Source of the DNA: Flavobacteriales bacterium
GTDB lineage: Bacteria; Bacteroidota; Bacteroidia; Flavobacteriales; BACL11
Direction of reading: 5' to 3'
NCBI GenBank assembly: GCA_002683775.1
Contig: NYTT01000094.1
Location: 1 to 8,797 of the forward strand
Length of the DNA stretch: 8,797 nt
Both the position numbers and the translations under genes were made by a program. The notes under the pieces are model-generated. The model saw only the letters and a list, made by a program, of their open reading frames with translations. It did not search any database and was not told the origin of the DNA. Positions 1 to 6,777 of the stretch are shown here, piece after piece (positions within the stretch are counted from its first letter, which is position 1; each line of letters begins with the position of its first letter).

Positions 1-36
1 AAATTAAAAGAATGGGAAAATTGCTCTAAATATTAA
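1..36 (+). CDS. Possible C-terminal tail of an upstream gene (partial)
   Basis: Read in frame 1 from the window edge, the sequence gives KLKEWENCSKY followed by a TAA stop at 34-36. The composition (charged, one Trp, helical) is plausible for a protein C-terminus, and the next start codon is about 120 nt further on. The stretch is far too short to identify. Frame 3 also runs open for eight codons before a stop, so the choice of frame is a guess based on residue composition. Confidence 0.25.
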   Translation, partial: KLKEWENCSKY

Positions 37-114
37 ACTTGTAAAGCAGATTAAACTAACAAGCATATGTTAAAAAGTAGGGGGTTTTACGCGCTATTTC
101 TAGTTAACCTTTAC

Positions 115-122
115 TATCTTGC
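115..122 (+). promoter_or_regulatory. Possible imperfect -7 promoter element for the outer-membrane protein gene
   Basis: TATCTTGC lies 32 nt before the ATG at 155. It resembles the Bacteroidota -7 box TAnnTTTG with one T missing. I see no clear -33 TTG at the usual spacing of about 19 nt. The leader between it and the gene is extremely A/T-rich and has no Shine-Dalgarno sequence, as is usual in this phylum. It is the best candidate in this gap but weak. Confidence 0.3.
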
Positions 123-154
123 GACCATTATTAACTATTTAAATATTTAAAAAA

Positions 155-604
155 ATGAAAAAATTATTATTAACAGCTGCTGTTGCTTTTTCAACGTTAT
201 TAGCTTCAGCACAATTCATGGTTGTAACTACTTATGACAATGATCTTGAAGATAACACTGACAAGATTACTGCAAACTTAGGTATAGGTTATATGGTAAA
301 CGATGCCTTTACAGTTGGATTAAAAAGAAGTACAGCAGAAGCACATGAAGGACATGACCATGCTGATGAAGATGACACTTATGACATTTGGGCTCGTTAC
401 AATATTGCTCAGGTGGAAGGTGCTTATGCTACACTTGAAATGCCTACAGAAGATGGGTCTGACCACATGAAAATTGGTTTAGGATTCTCTTTTAACGTAT
501 GGAACAGCTTATATATTGAGCCTAACTATACTATGCCAACAAATGAAAATGAAAACGGTGATAGAGAAGGAACATTTAATTTTGGTCTTTCTTACAGATT
601 CTAA
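155..604 (+). CDS. Small secreted outer-membrane beta-barrel protein, unassigned family
   Basis: A 149-aa protein. Residues 1-19 form a classical Sec signal peptide: KK, a hydrophobic core, and an ASA|Q cleavage site. The mature chain alternates polar and hydrophobic residues in about eight short stretches (near 21-28, 37-47, 51-58, 76-84, 90-96, 104-113, 118-126, 139-149). It ends in an aromatic strand, FGLSYRF, the kind of C-terminus recognised by the BAM machinery. This fits an eight-stranded OmpX/OmpW-like barrel of minimal size. The four segments that would face outside are acidic: 29-36, 62-75 (which includes HEGHDH), 97-103 and 127-138. The three opposite turns are short. The gene is monocistronic, with a strong terminator right after the stop. 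I do not recognise the exact family. Function (structural, metal or cation binding, adhesion) cannot be told from sequence. The barrel is inferred from strand pattern, not from a known domain match. Confidence 0.75.
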   Translation: MKKLLLTAAVAFSTLLASAQFMVVTTYDNDLEDNTDKITANLGIGYMVNDAFTVGLKRSTAEAHEGHDHADEDDTYDIWARYNIAQVEGAYATLEMPTEDGSDHMKIGLGFSFNVWNSLYIEPNYTMPTNENENGDREGTFNFGLSYRF

Positions 605-622
605 AAAAAACTTTTTTTGATT

Positions 623-655
623 AATAAAAAAGCCAGCTTAGCTGGCTTTTTTATT
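623..655. terminator. Bidirectional intrinsic terminator between the outer-membrane protein gene and alaS
   Basis: A perfect 15-bp inverted repeat (623-637 against 641-655) with a TTA loop. Its core GCCAGC/GCTGGC is flanked by six A on the left and six T on the right, so each strand reads as a GC-rich hairpin followed by a U tract. It lies between two convergent genes and can stop transcription from both. The alaS stop codon (651-653) sits inside the right arm. Confidence 0.93.
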
Positions 656-3242
656 TTATAAGATCTTTAGCTCTGTCAATAGCACTTTGGATACCATTAA
701 CATCACTCCCTCCAGCAGTTGCAAAAAATGGCTGTCCTCCTCCTCCTCCTTTAATCTCCTTTGAAATTTCTTTTATAATATTCACAGCACTTAAACCTTT
801 ACTTACTAAGTCATCAGTAATCAAAACAGAAAGTATTGCTTTCTTAGTTGATTTAGAACCTAAAATCAAAATTAAATTAGCTTCCTTTTTAAAAGAAAAC
901 GATATATTTTTCATATCATCAGCATCCATATCAACAAGCTTACCAATAAATCTAATTTTATTAATCTTTTCACTTGAATTTAAAAGATCAGACTTAATAT
1001 TCAATAAAGAAATCTTCTTAAATTCTAATACCTGCTTTTCTAATTGTTTTTTTGATACTACTAATTGTTTCACTGAATTAAGTATATCTTTATTCTTAAC
1101 GATATCAGTAATCTCTTTAATTAAAGATTCCTTCTTATTAAAATATTCTAAAGCAACACTTCCAGTAATAGCTTCAATTCTCCTAATACCCGATGATACA
1201 GATGCTTCAGTTAAAATTTTAAACAAACCAATCTCTCCTGTAGCGCTCACATGAGTTCCTCCACATAATTCTTTAGAATTATCAAACTGTATCATACGAA
1301 CATTATCTTCATATTTTTCACTAAATAGCATAATTGCACCTGATTCCTTTGCTTTACTAATAGGTAAATCATTGTGCTCAACCAAAGGAATATTAGCTAA
1401 TATTTTCCTATTTACATCATCTTCAATTTTCTGTAAATCTGAACTATCAATCTTTGAAAAATGTGTGAAATCAAAGCGCAAATACTCTGGACATACTAAT
1501 GATCCTTTTTGAGAGATATGATTTCCTAATATATTTATAAGACTCTCCTGTAAAAGATGAGTCGCAGAATGATTCCTTGAACTTGACTTCCTATTATTTA
1601 TGTTTATTCTAGCAATAAATGACTTAGAAACATCTTCTGGAAATTTATTTGATAAATGAATAATAAGATTATTTTCTTTCTTTGTATCATTTATTTCAAT
1701 ATTTTCATTTTGATTTTGAATAAAACCTGTATCTCCAACTTGTCCTCCACCTTGTGGATAAAATGGAGATCTGTTAAAAACAAATTGAAATTGCTCTCCC
1801 TCCTCTGTTTGAATCTCTCTATATCTAGTTATTTTAATTTCAGATTCTAATAAATCGTAACCAACAAATTCTGTGTCTTCGTTTGCAATTACTACAACCC
1901 AATCTCCTTTTACTATTTTACTTGCATTCTTTGATCTATCCTTCTGCTCTTGCATAGCAACATCAAATTCTAAAATATTAAAAGATAAATTCTTTTCGTT
2001 TAAAATAAGGGATGTTAGATCAACTGGGAATCCATATGTATCGTAAAGTTCAAAAACCTGCTTTCCTGAGATATCACTTGACTCTCTAGTGATATGCTCA
2101 ATTCGTTTAAGACCATCGGAAAGTGTTCTTAAAAAAGACTCCTCCTCCTCTTTAACTACTTTTTGAATAAATTCTTGTTGATTTATTAGTTCAGGATATG
2201 GCTCTGACATTTGTGTACAAAGTAAAGGTACTAACTCAAAAATAAATGATTCTTTTAAATTTAAAAATGTATATGCATACCTCAAGGCTCTTCTTAAGAT
2301 TCTTCTAATTACGTAACCTGCTTTAGCATTTGAAGGAAGCTGACCATCTGAAATTGAGAAAACAACAGCTCTAAGATGATCCGCAATAACTCTCATAGCT
2401 ATATCTTGTTTTTCATTATCTCCGTAGTTTAATCTTGCCTTTATAGAAATAGCTTGTATAATTGGCTGGAAAATATCAGTATCATAATTTGATTTTTTTT
2501 CTTGCATAATCATAGCTAATCTTTCAAAACCCATTCCAGTATCAACATGTGTGTTTTTTAATGGATATAATATTGAATCAGATGATCTATTATATTGCAT
2601 AAAGACTAGATTCCAAATTTCAATAACTTCAGGATGATCCATATTTACTAATTTCTTTCCATCTTTAAGCAATCTTTCATTTGTATCTCTATTATCAAAG
2701 TGAATTTCTGAACAAGGTCCACAAGGGCCAGTTTCACCCATTTCCCAAAAATTATCTTTTTTGTTTCCGTCTATAATTCGTTCTTCGGGAAGATATTTTT
2801 TCCAAAATTCATATGCATCAACATCTTTAGTTAACTTGTCTGAATTATCTCCCTCAAAAACAGTTACATATAATCTGTCCTTTTCAAGCTTACAAATATT
2901 AACTAAGAAATCCCAAGCGTGATCTATAGCCTTTTCTTTAAAATAATCTCCAAAACTCCATGATCCCAGCATCTCAAACATAGTATGGTGATATGTATCA
3001 TGACCCACCTCATCCAAATCATTATGTTTACCAGATACTCGTAAACACTTTTGAGAATTCGCAACGCGTGGGTATTTTGCGTTCACGTTATCTAAGAAAA
3101 TATCTTTAAATTGATTCATACCGGCATTTGTAAACATCAATGTCGGGTCATTTTTAACTACCATTGGTGAAGAAACAACAATAGAGTGGTTCTTTGATTT
3201 AAAGAAATCTAAATATAATTTTCTTAGTTTTTTTGATTTCAT
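651..3242 (-). CDS. alaS: Alanine--tRNA ligase
   Basis: Attaches alanine to tRNA-Ala in the cytoplasm and hydrolyses mischarged Ser/Gly-tRNA-Ala. The 863-aa length is normal for bacterial AlaRS. The class II catalytic core spans about 1-240. It opens with the typical KLRKLYLDFFKSKNH and contains TNAGMNQFK (38-46), FEMLGSWSFGDYFK (89-102), GPCGPCSEI (172-180) and DTGMGFERL (234-242). The helical tRNA-recognition region follows to about 440. The editing domain carries both zinc/catalytic motifs: HSATH (558-562) and CGGTH (660-664). After a coiled-coil linker (about 700-760), the C-Ala domain ends with the glycine run GGGGGQ (832-837) and the conserved AGG. No key motif is missing. The start at 3242 fits family N-termini. 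The gene is divergent from the M23 peptidase gene, an arrangement I recall as common in Bacteroidota, and shares the terminator at 623-655. I see no clear -7 box upstream. Confidence 0.99.
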   Translation of the reverse strand: MKSKKLRKLYLDFFKSKNHSIVVSSPMVVKNDPTLMFTNAGMNQFKDIFLDNVNAKYPRVANSQKCLRVSGKHNDLDEVGHDTYHHTMFEMLGSWSFGDYFKEKAIDHAWDFLVNICKLEKDRLYVTVFEGDNSDKLTKDVDAYEFWKKYLPEERIIDGNKKDNFWEMGETGPCGPCSEIHFDNRDTNERLLKDGKKLVNMDHPEVIEIWNLVFMQYNRSSDSILYPLKNTHVDTGMGFERLAMIMQEKKSNYDTDIFQPIIQAISIKARLNYGDNEKQDIAMRVIADHLRAVVFSISDGQLPSNAKAGYVIRRILRRALRYAYTFLNLKESFIFELVPLLCTQMSEPYPELINQQEFIQKVVKEEEESFLRTLSDGLKRIEHITRESSDISGKQVFELYDTYGFPVDLTSLILNEKNLSFNILEFDVAMQEQKDRSKNASKIVKGDWVVVIANEDTEFVGYDLLESEIKITRYREIQTEEGEQFQFVFNRSPFYPQGGGQVGDTGFIQNQNENIEINDTKKENNLIIHLSNKFPEDVSKSFIARININNRKSSSRNHSATHLLQESLINILGNHISQKGSLVCPEYLRFDFTHFSKIDSSDLQKIEDDVNRKILANIPLVEHNDLPISKAKESGAIMLFSEKYEDNVRMIQFDNSKELCGGTHVSATGEIGLFKILTEASVSSGIRRIEAITGSVALEYFNKKESLIKEITDIVKNKDILNSVKQLVVSKKQLEKQVLEFKKISLLNIKSDLLNSSEKINKIRFIGKLVDMDADDMKNISFSFKKEANLILILGSKSTKKAILSVLITDDLVSKGLSAVNIIKEISKEIKGGGGGQPFFATAGGSDVNGIQSAIDRAKDLIK

Positions 3243-3320
3243 TTCTTCTTAATATTTTTTTAATAATCAATAAGTAATTAGATATCAGCTTATTTCGCGG
3301 GTCATCTAATGTAAATTAAG

Positions 3321-3328
3321 TATTTTTG
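3321..3328 (+). promoter_or_regulatory. Bacteroidota -7 promoter box for the M23 peptidase / MerR unit
   Basis: TATTTTTG matches TAnnTTTG exactly and ends 15 nt before the ATG at 3344, which implies a leader of roughly 10 nt. The extended decamer TATTTTTGTA is identical to those at 5639-5648 and 7637-7646, each just upstream of a plus-strand gene. No convincing -33 TTG is seen at the standard spacing, so this rests on the -7 box and its position. Confidence 0.6.
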
Positions 3329-3343
3329 TAAAATAATTTTGAT

Positions 3344-4315
3344 ATGGCTAAGGTAAAATATTATTACGATACTAAAACGCTAAGTTACAAACGAATTGAA
3401 CTTAGCGTAGCGAATAAGATAAAAAAGATTCTTTATTTCTTTTTTGGGAGCGCATTAACTGGTTTTTTTATGGTAGTCATATTTTTGCAATTTTTTGATA
3501 GTCCAAAAGAAAAAATATTAAACAGAGAAATACAACAACTAAGTATTCAATATAAAATTATTCAAAATAAACTTGAAAAAGCTGAGATAGTACTTGATGA
3601 TTTGCAAAAAAGAGATGATAATATTTACAGATTAATTTTTGAAGCAGACCCAATTCCAAAATCTATTCGTAAGGCAGGATACGGTGGAGTGAATAGATAT
3701 CAAGATCTTACTGGATTTAACAATTCTGAACTTGTTATATCTACAAGCAAAAAGATTGATCAAGTTACTAAACAACTTTACATTCAATCTAAATCTTTTG
3801 ACGAAATAATTGACCTAGCAAAAAACAAAACTACAATGCTTGCATCAATACCTGCGATTCAACCTGTATCTAATAAAGATTTAAGCAGGATGGCCAGTGG
3901 ATTTGGCAATAGAATTCATCCTATATACAAAACCAAAAAATTTCATGCAGGTATGGATTTTTCTGCAAAAACTGGTACCCCAATCTATGCAACAGGAGAT
4001 GGAGAAATTTCTAAAGTCAAAAGAAGCCGAAAAGGATATGGAAATCACGTAGTAATTAATCATGGGTTTGGCTACAAAACTCTATATGCACACATGTCTA
4101 AGTTTATAGTAAAGAAACGTCAAAAAGTAAAACGTGGAGATATAATAGGATATGTTGGTAACACAGGTACATCTGTAGCCCCACATCTACATTATGAGGT
4201 GCACAAGGATGGTAAAAAAATTAATCCTGTAAATTTTTACTACAATGACCTAACTCCAGAACAATTTGAAAAGATGTTGCTTATTTCATCTCAGAGTAAT
4301 CAATCATTTGATTAA
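3344..4315 (+). CDS. Membrane-anchored LytM-type M23 zinc metallopeptidase
   Basis: A 323-aa protein. After a cytoplasmic N-terminus of about 27 residues (KVKYYYDTKTLSYKRI, typical of the Bacteroidota group) comes one transmembrane helix (about 28-51). A coiled coil follows (about 54-92), then a linker, and a C-terminal peptidase_M23 domain (about 185-297). All LytM active-site residues are visible: zinc ligands H201 and D205 in HAGMD and the second His of HLH (H283), plus the catalytic-site histidines H250 (YAHMS) and H281. The catalytic domain should therefore lie in the periplasm and cut peptidoglycan cross-links, or act with partners as a cell-wall hydrolase in growth or division. The exact bond and substrate cannot be read from the sequence. 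The stop overlaps the start of the MerR gene in TAATG, so the two are translationally coupled. The gene is divergent from alaS. Confidence 0.95.
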   Translation: MAKVKYYYDTKTLSYKRIELSVANKIKKILYFFFGSALTGFFMVVIFLQFFDSPKEKILNREIQQLSIQYKIIQNKLEKAEIVLDDLQKRDDNIYRLIFEADPIPKSIRKAGYGGVNRYQDLTGFNNSELVISTSKKIDQVTKQLYIQSKSFDEIIDLAKNKTTMLASIPAIQPVSNKDLSRMASGFGNRIHPIYKTKKFHAGMDFSAKTGTPIYATGDGEISKVKRSRKGYGNHVVINHGFGYKTLYAHMSKFIVKKRQKVKRGDIIGYVGNTGTSVAPHLHYEVHKDGKKINPVNFYYNDLTPEQFEKMLLISSQSNQSFD

Positions 4316-4566
4316 TGTCTTTAAATAATAAATCAACTGAAAAGCTATTCTATAAAATTAGCGAAGTAGCAGAAATCTTTGATATTAATATTTCTGCCGT
4401 ACGTTTTTGGGAAAAAGAATTTGATATTTTAAAACCCAAAAAGAATAAAAAAGGCAATAGATTATTTACTCCCAAAGACATTGAAAACATCAAAATTATT
4501 CATTATTTGTTAAAAGAACAAGGATTTACAGTAGAGGGAGCAAAAAAAAAAATTAAAAGAAAATAA
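4315..4566 (+). CDS. MerR-family transcriptional regulator, truncated by a frameshift at an 11-A run
   Basis: The open frame gives 83 aa. The MerR winged-helix DNA-binding domain is intact: YKISEVAEIFDINISAVRFWE (13-33) is the helix-turn-helix, GNRLFTPKDIENI (47-59) the wing and next helix, and HYLLKEQGFTVEGAKKK (63-79) the following helix. After residue 79 the frame passes through the A run at 4542-4552 and ends at once with IKRK and TAA. The next frame continues open through LKENKLDTINNVQ and LKEEL to a TAA at 4649-4651. This is just what a MerR C-terminal helix should look like, and it would give 111 aa, the usual length of the group. The real product is therefore probably full length, through either one sequencing error, slippage, or a real mutation. 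As read, the protein lacks its dimerisation helix. It is coupled to the upstream peptidase gene by a 1-nt overlap. Its target is unknown. Confidence 0.85.
   Translation: MSLNNKSTEKLFYKISEVAEIFDINISAVRFWEKEFDILKPKKNKKGNRLFTPKDIENIKIIHYLLKEQGFTVEGAKKKIKRK
4542..4552 (+). repeat. 11-A homopolymer inside the MerR gene, frameshift site
   Basis: Eleven A in a row follow GC of an Ala codon. It is the longest A run I see in the window; other genes hold runs of 7-8 A without losing frame. Ten (or thirteen) A would join the N-terminal MerR domain to the matching C-terminal helix. Such a tract is a natural place for a sequencing error, for polymerase slippage during transcription, or for phase variation. 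Confidence 0.9.
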
Positions 4567-4651
4567 GTTAGATACAATTAATAACGTTCAAATTATTGGT
4601 CATTTAAAAGAAATAAGAAAGTTTCTATCTAAACTCAAAGAAGAGCTTTAA
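4553..4651 (+). other. Out-of-frame C-terminal dimerisation helix of the MerR gene
   Basis: In the frame one base ahead of the MerR start frame, 32 codons run open from Leu (4553) to the TAA at 4649-4651. The peptide begins LKENKLDTINNV and ends FLSKLKEEL. It has the heptad-like charge pattern of the C-terminal helix that dimerises MerR regulators, and it resembles the ends of Bacteroidota MerR proteins as I remember them. It has no start codon of its own and makes sense only as a continuation of the upstream domain. Confidence 0.85.
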
Positions 4652-5613
4652 AAATAACTTTCTTTCAGCAAATAATTTTTTACATAATCCTCAATCCCAT
4701 CTTCTAATGAGGTGAATTTTTGCATCATTCCAAGATTATTTAGTTTTTGCATTTTAGCTTCAGTATAATACTGATAATTCTTTCTAATATCTAAAGGAAT
4801 ATCTATATACGATATTTGACTTTTAAAATTCATTGCACTAAATGTTGCATTTACTAGTTCTAGGAAAGTGCGAGATTGACCTGTACCAAGATTATATATA
4901 CCACTCTTCTCTTTATTATTCATCATTAAATATAGTGCCTCAATAAGGTCTTTCACATATATAAAATCTCTTAGTTGCTCCCCATTATTGAATTCACTTT
5001 TATGTGATTTGAAGAGATTCATCTTGCCAGTTTGTTTGATTTGTGAGAAAGCATGAAAGATTACAGATGCCATTCTCCCTTTGTGGAATTCGTTAGGGCC
5101 ATAGACATTAAAAAACTTAAAACCAGCCCAAAAAGGAGGTTTCTTATCTTGAGCTAAAACCCACTTATCAAATTCGTTTTTAGATCTTCCATAGGCATTA
5201 AGCGGCTTTAATCTACAAATATTTTTATGGCTATCATCAAACCCAAACTGACCTATTCCATACGTAGCTGCAGAGGAAGCATATATTAATGGAATTATAT
5301 GGATCGTACATAAGTTCCAGATTTTTTTAGAATACTCTAGATTTAACTCGTTTAAAATATCAACATTCTGCTCGGTGGTGTCTGTTCTTGCACCAATATG
5401 ATATACCTCCTTTATAAAATCTACATTTTTTGAAAACCAATTAAAAAATTCATAACGGTTAATTTTTGCAATGTAAGATTTATTTAAAAGATTTTTGTTT
5501 TTTTCAGGATTAGAAAAATCATCTACTAAAATTAAATCTTTTTTACCTAAACTATTTAGTTTAGATACTAAACAAGAACCGATAAATCCTGCTGCGCCAG
5601 TTATAATTATCAT
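4648..5613 (-). CDS. hldD: ADP-L-glycero-D-manno-heptose 6-epimerase
   Basis: An NADP-dependent extended short-chain dehydrogenase that epimerises ADP-D-glycero-D-manno-heptose to the L-glycero form used in the LPS inner core. From the start at 5613 it is 321 aa, close to the usual length of 310-330. The N-terminal Rossmann motif is GAAGFIG (6-12). HIGARTDTTE (72-81) is the HldD signature. The catalytic triad regions are YASSAATYG (111-119) and YGRSK (Y141, K145). KGRMAS (178-183), LRDFIYV (214-220) and NYQYYTEAKM (279-288) match the substrate-binding C-terminal half. An ATG at 5628 would add five residues (MYFCL), but it precedes a -7 box that sits between the two ATGs, and family members start directly at MIIITG, so 5613 is preferred. 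The gene is convergent with the MerR gene and divergent from the zinc-finger gene. A GDP/UDP-sugar epimerase is the main alternative but fits the signatures less well. Confidence 0.93.
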   Translation of the reverse strand: MIIITGAAGFIGSCLVSKLNSLGKKDLILVDDFSNPEKNKNLLNKSYIAKINRYEFFNWFSKNVDFIKEVYHIGARTDTTEQNVDILNELNLEYSKKIWNLCTIHIIPLIYASSAATYGIGQFGFDDSHKNICRLKPLNAYGRSKNEFDKWVLAQDKKPPFWAGFKFFNVYGPNEFHKGRMASVIFHAFSQIKQTGKMNLFKSHKSEFNNGEQLRDFIYVKDLIEALYLMMNNKEKSGIYNLGTGQSRTFLELVNATFSAMNFKSQISYIDIPLDIRKNYQYYTEAKMQKLNNLGMMQKFTSLEDGIEDYVKNYLLKESYF

Positions 5614-5617
5614 TAAG

Positions 5618-5625
5618 CAAAAATA
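5618..5625 (-). promoter_or_regulatory. -7 promoter box for hldD, almost touching the start codon
   Basis: On the minus strand the sequence reads TATTTTTG, then CTTA, then the ATG of hldD at 5613. The perfect TAnnTTTG box leaves only four bases before the start codon, so transcription would begin at or within a few bases of the ATG, giving a leaderless or nearly leaderless mRNA. The box also decides between the two candidate starts of hldD. Confidence 0.6.
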
Positions 5626-5638
5626 CATTAAAAAAGCA

Positions 5639-5646
5639 TATTTTTG
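5639..5646 (+). promoter_or_regulatory. -7 promoter box for the TraR/DksA-like operon, almost touching the start codon
   Basis: TATTTTTG, then TAGAA, then the ATG at 5652. This is an exact TAnnTTTG match with only five bases to the start codon, again predicting a leaderless transcript. It lies 13 nt from the opposing hldD box (5618-5625), so the two promoters must overlap in polymerase footprint. Confidence 0.6.
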
Positions 5647-5651
5647 TAGAA

Positions 5652-5981
5652 ATGAAAAAAACAGAGTTGGCAGCTATCAAACGAGCTTTGGATGATGAAA
5701 TAAAAAGTACTGAACAAAAAATTGTAGAATACGGCTTATTATGTCAGCCAATTGCTCCAGAAAACGCGATAGGTAGAGTAAGTAGAATGGATGCTATAAA
5801 CAATAAAAGTATCGTAGAAGCCGCGCTTAAGGTAGCAAAAAAGAAAATGTTTGAACTAAAGGAAATGAAAATAATGGTTAATGAAAAAGATTTTGGTATT
5901 TGCAAAAAATGTAATAAAGAGATTCCTTTTGGAAGGCTCCAAATACAACCTCAAAGTAGATTTTGTGTAATATGTGCTTAA
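5652..5981 (+). CDS. TraR/DksA-type C4 zinc-finger protein
   Basis: A 109-aa protein. An N-terminal helix (1-27) and a second helix (about 50-78) would form a coiled-coil hairpin. Between them lies the conserved AIGRVSRMDAIN (39-50), a segment typical of this small Bacteroidota group. The C-terminus holds one zinc finger of the DksA/TraR type: C84-x2-C87-x17-C105-x2-C108. DksA and TraR bind the secondary channel of RNA polymerase and alter initiation, with or without ppGpp. A similar role is likely here, but the protein is shorter than E. coli DksA (151 aa) and longer than TraR, so it is not a plain orthologue of either. It starts a run of closely spaced genes: the methyltransferase begins 8 nt downstream and the adenosyltransferase follows. 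The start at 5652 fits the -7 box placed directly before it. Confidence 0.88.
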   Translation: MKKTELAAIKRALDDEIKSTEQKIVEYGLLCQPIAPENAIGRVSRMDAINNKSIVEAALKVAKKKMFELKEMKIMVNEKDFGICKKCNKEIPFGRLQIQPQSRFCVICA

Positions 5982-5989
5982 AATAAATT

Positions 5990-6775
5990 ATGAAAACATT
6001 AATTTTTATAACTAAGTATATTAAATATTTTTTTAAAGCTAAAAATATCCATAGTGCCCAAAGTCCTTTCTTGTATGAATTTATCTCTAATGTTTTACAT
6101 AATAAATCAGATGATGAAAAATGTAAAAAGATTGAAAAGCTAAGAAAAGAATTATGTAAATCAGAAGATATTATCAAAATTACAGATTTTGGAGCTGGAA
6201 GTCATATAAATTGTTCAAAAAATAGAAGAATTAAAGATATTGCTAAAAACTCAGCTAAGAATGCTAAATTTGGGAAAGTACTTTATAGAATTATTAAACA
6301 CTACAAACCAAAAAACATACTAGAGCTAGGAACATCTTTAGGAATAAGCACTTTATATTTAGCTTTAGCAGAAGAAAAATCAAACATCTATACATTTGAA
6401 GGATGTCCTGAAACAAGTCGAATTGCAAGAGAAAATTTTGATAAAATGCAAATCAAAAATACGAATATAATTTTAGGAGATTTTAAACTTACACTAGATA
6501 AAGAACTTGAAAAAATTAACGATTTAGACTTTTGTTTTATAGATGGAAATCATCAAAAGAATGCGACTATAACATATTTTGAACTTTGTTTAAAGTATTC
6601 AAATAACAACACTATTTTTGTGTTTGATGATATTCATTGGTCAGATGGCATGGAACAAGCTTGGAACTACATTACATCTCACCATAAAACTACACTTACG
6701 ATTGATTTATTTTATGTTGGAATAGTATTTGTCAAATCTGAACTTAGTAAAGAAAATTATATAATAAGATTTTAA
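5990..6775 (+). CDS. Class I SAM-dependent methyltransferase (Methyltransf_24 / O-methyltransferase-like)
   Basis: A 261-aa protein. The SAM-binding Rossmann core begins with motif I ILELGTSLGIS (110-120 region). Next come an acidic residue at the end of strand 2 (E137 in YTFEG), LGDF (162-165), FIDGNH (183-188), which places the motif IV aspartate at D185, and VFDDIHWS (211-218), as in small-molecule O-methyltransferases. The N-terminal 100 residues are helical and carry a separate conserved-looking patch, DFGAGS (66-71). That patch looks like a second motif I but lacks the surrounding strand/helix pattern and may be a structural loop. The substrate is unknown. It sits 8 nt after the zinc-finger gene and 2 nt before the adenosyltransferase gene, so all three are probably co-transcribed, though no shared pathway is apparent. 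Confidence 0.9.
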   Translation: MKTLIFITKYIKYFFKAKNIHSAQSPFLYEFISNVLHNKSDDEKCKKIEKLRKELCKSEDIIKITDFGAGSHINCSKNRRIKDIAKNSAKNAKFGKVLYRIIKHYKPKNILELGTSLGISTLYLALAEEKSNIYTFEGCPETSRIARENFDKMQIKNTNIILGDFKLTLDKELEKINDLDFCFIDGNHQKNATITYFELCLKYSNNNTIFVFDDIHWSDGMEQAWNYITSHHKTTLTIDLFYVGIVFVKSELSKENYIIRF

Positions 6776-6777
6776 TT

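Noticed and set aside
138..151. 14-bp palindrome TTTAAATATTTAAA before the outer-membrane protein gene
   Set aside because: It consists only of A and T in a leader that is almost all A/T, so it is expected by chance and typical of translation-initiation regions in this phylum.
1656..1850. 64-codon plus-strand open frame inside alaS
   Set aside because: It lies opposite the alaS editing-domain region, is made of Ile/Phe/Leu/Ser codons that arise from the complement of an AT-rich gene, and has no family features.
3269..3294. Inverted repeat AATAAG / CTTATT between alaS and the M23 gene
   Set aside because: Only six bases per arm, AT-rich, with a 14-nt gap and no link to a promoter box. Too weak to call an operator.
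3881..4063. 60-codon minus-strand open frame within the M23 peptidase gene
   Set aside because: It is antisense to the conserved catalytic domain, whose motifs explain the sequence fully.
5614..5628. Longer hldD start at 5628 adding MYFCL
   Set aside because: The -7 box at 5618-5625 lies downstream of that ATG, and the family begins directly with the MIIITG Rossmann strand.
5878..6177. 99-codon minus-strand open frame across the zinc-finger/methyltransferase junction
   Set aside because: It overlaps the zinc-finger C-terminus and the methyltransferase N-terminus on the opposite strand. Its composition is typical of antisense reading of Lys-rich coding DNA.
6055..6200. DFGAGS in the methyltransferase as a second SAM-binding motif, suggesting a fused or duplicated domain
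   Set aside because: The surrounding residues lack the strand-loop-helix pattern, and the true motif I (ILELGTSLGIS) and later motifs account for one complete domain of normal size.
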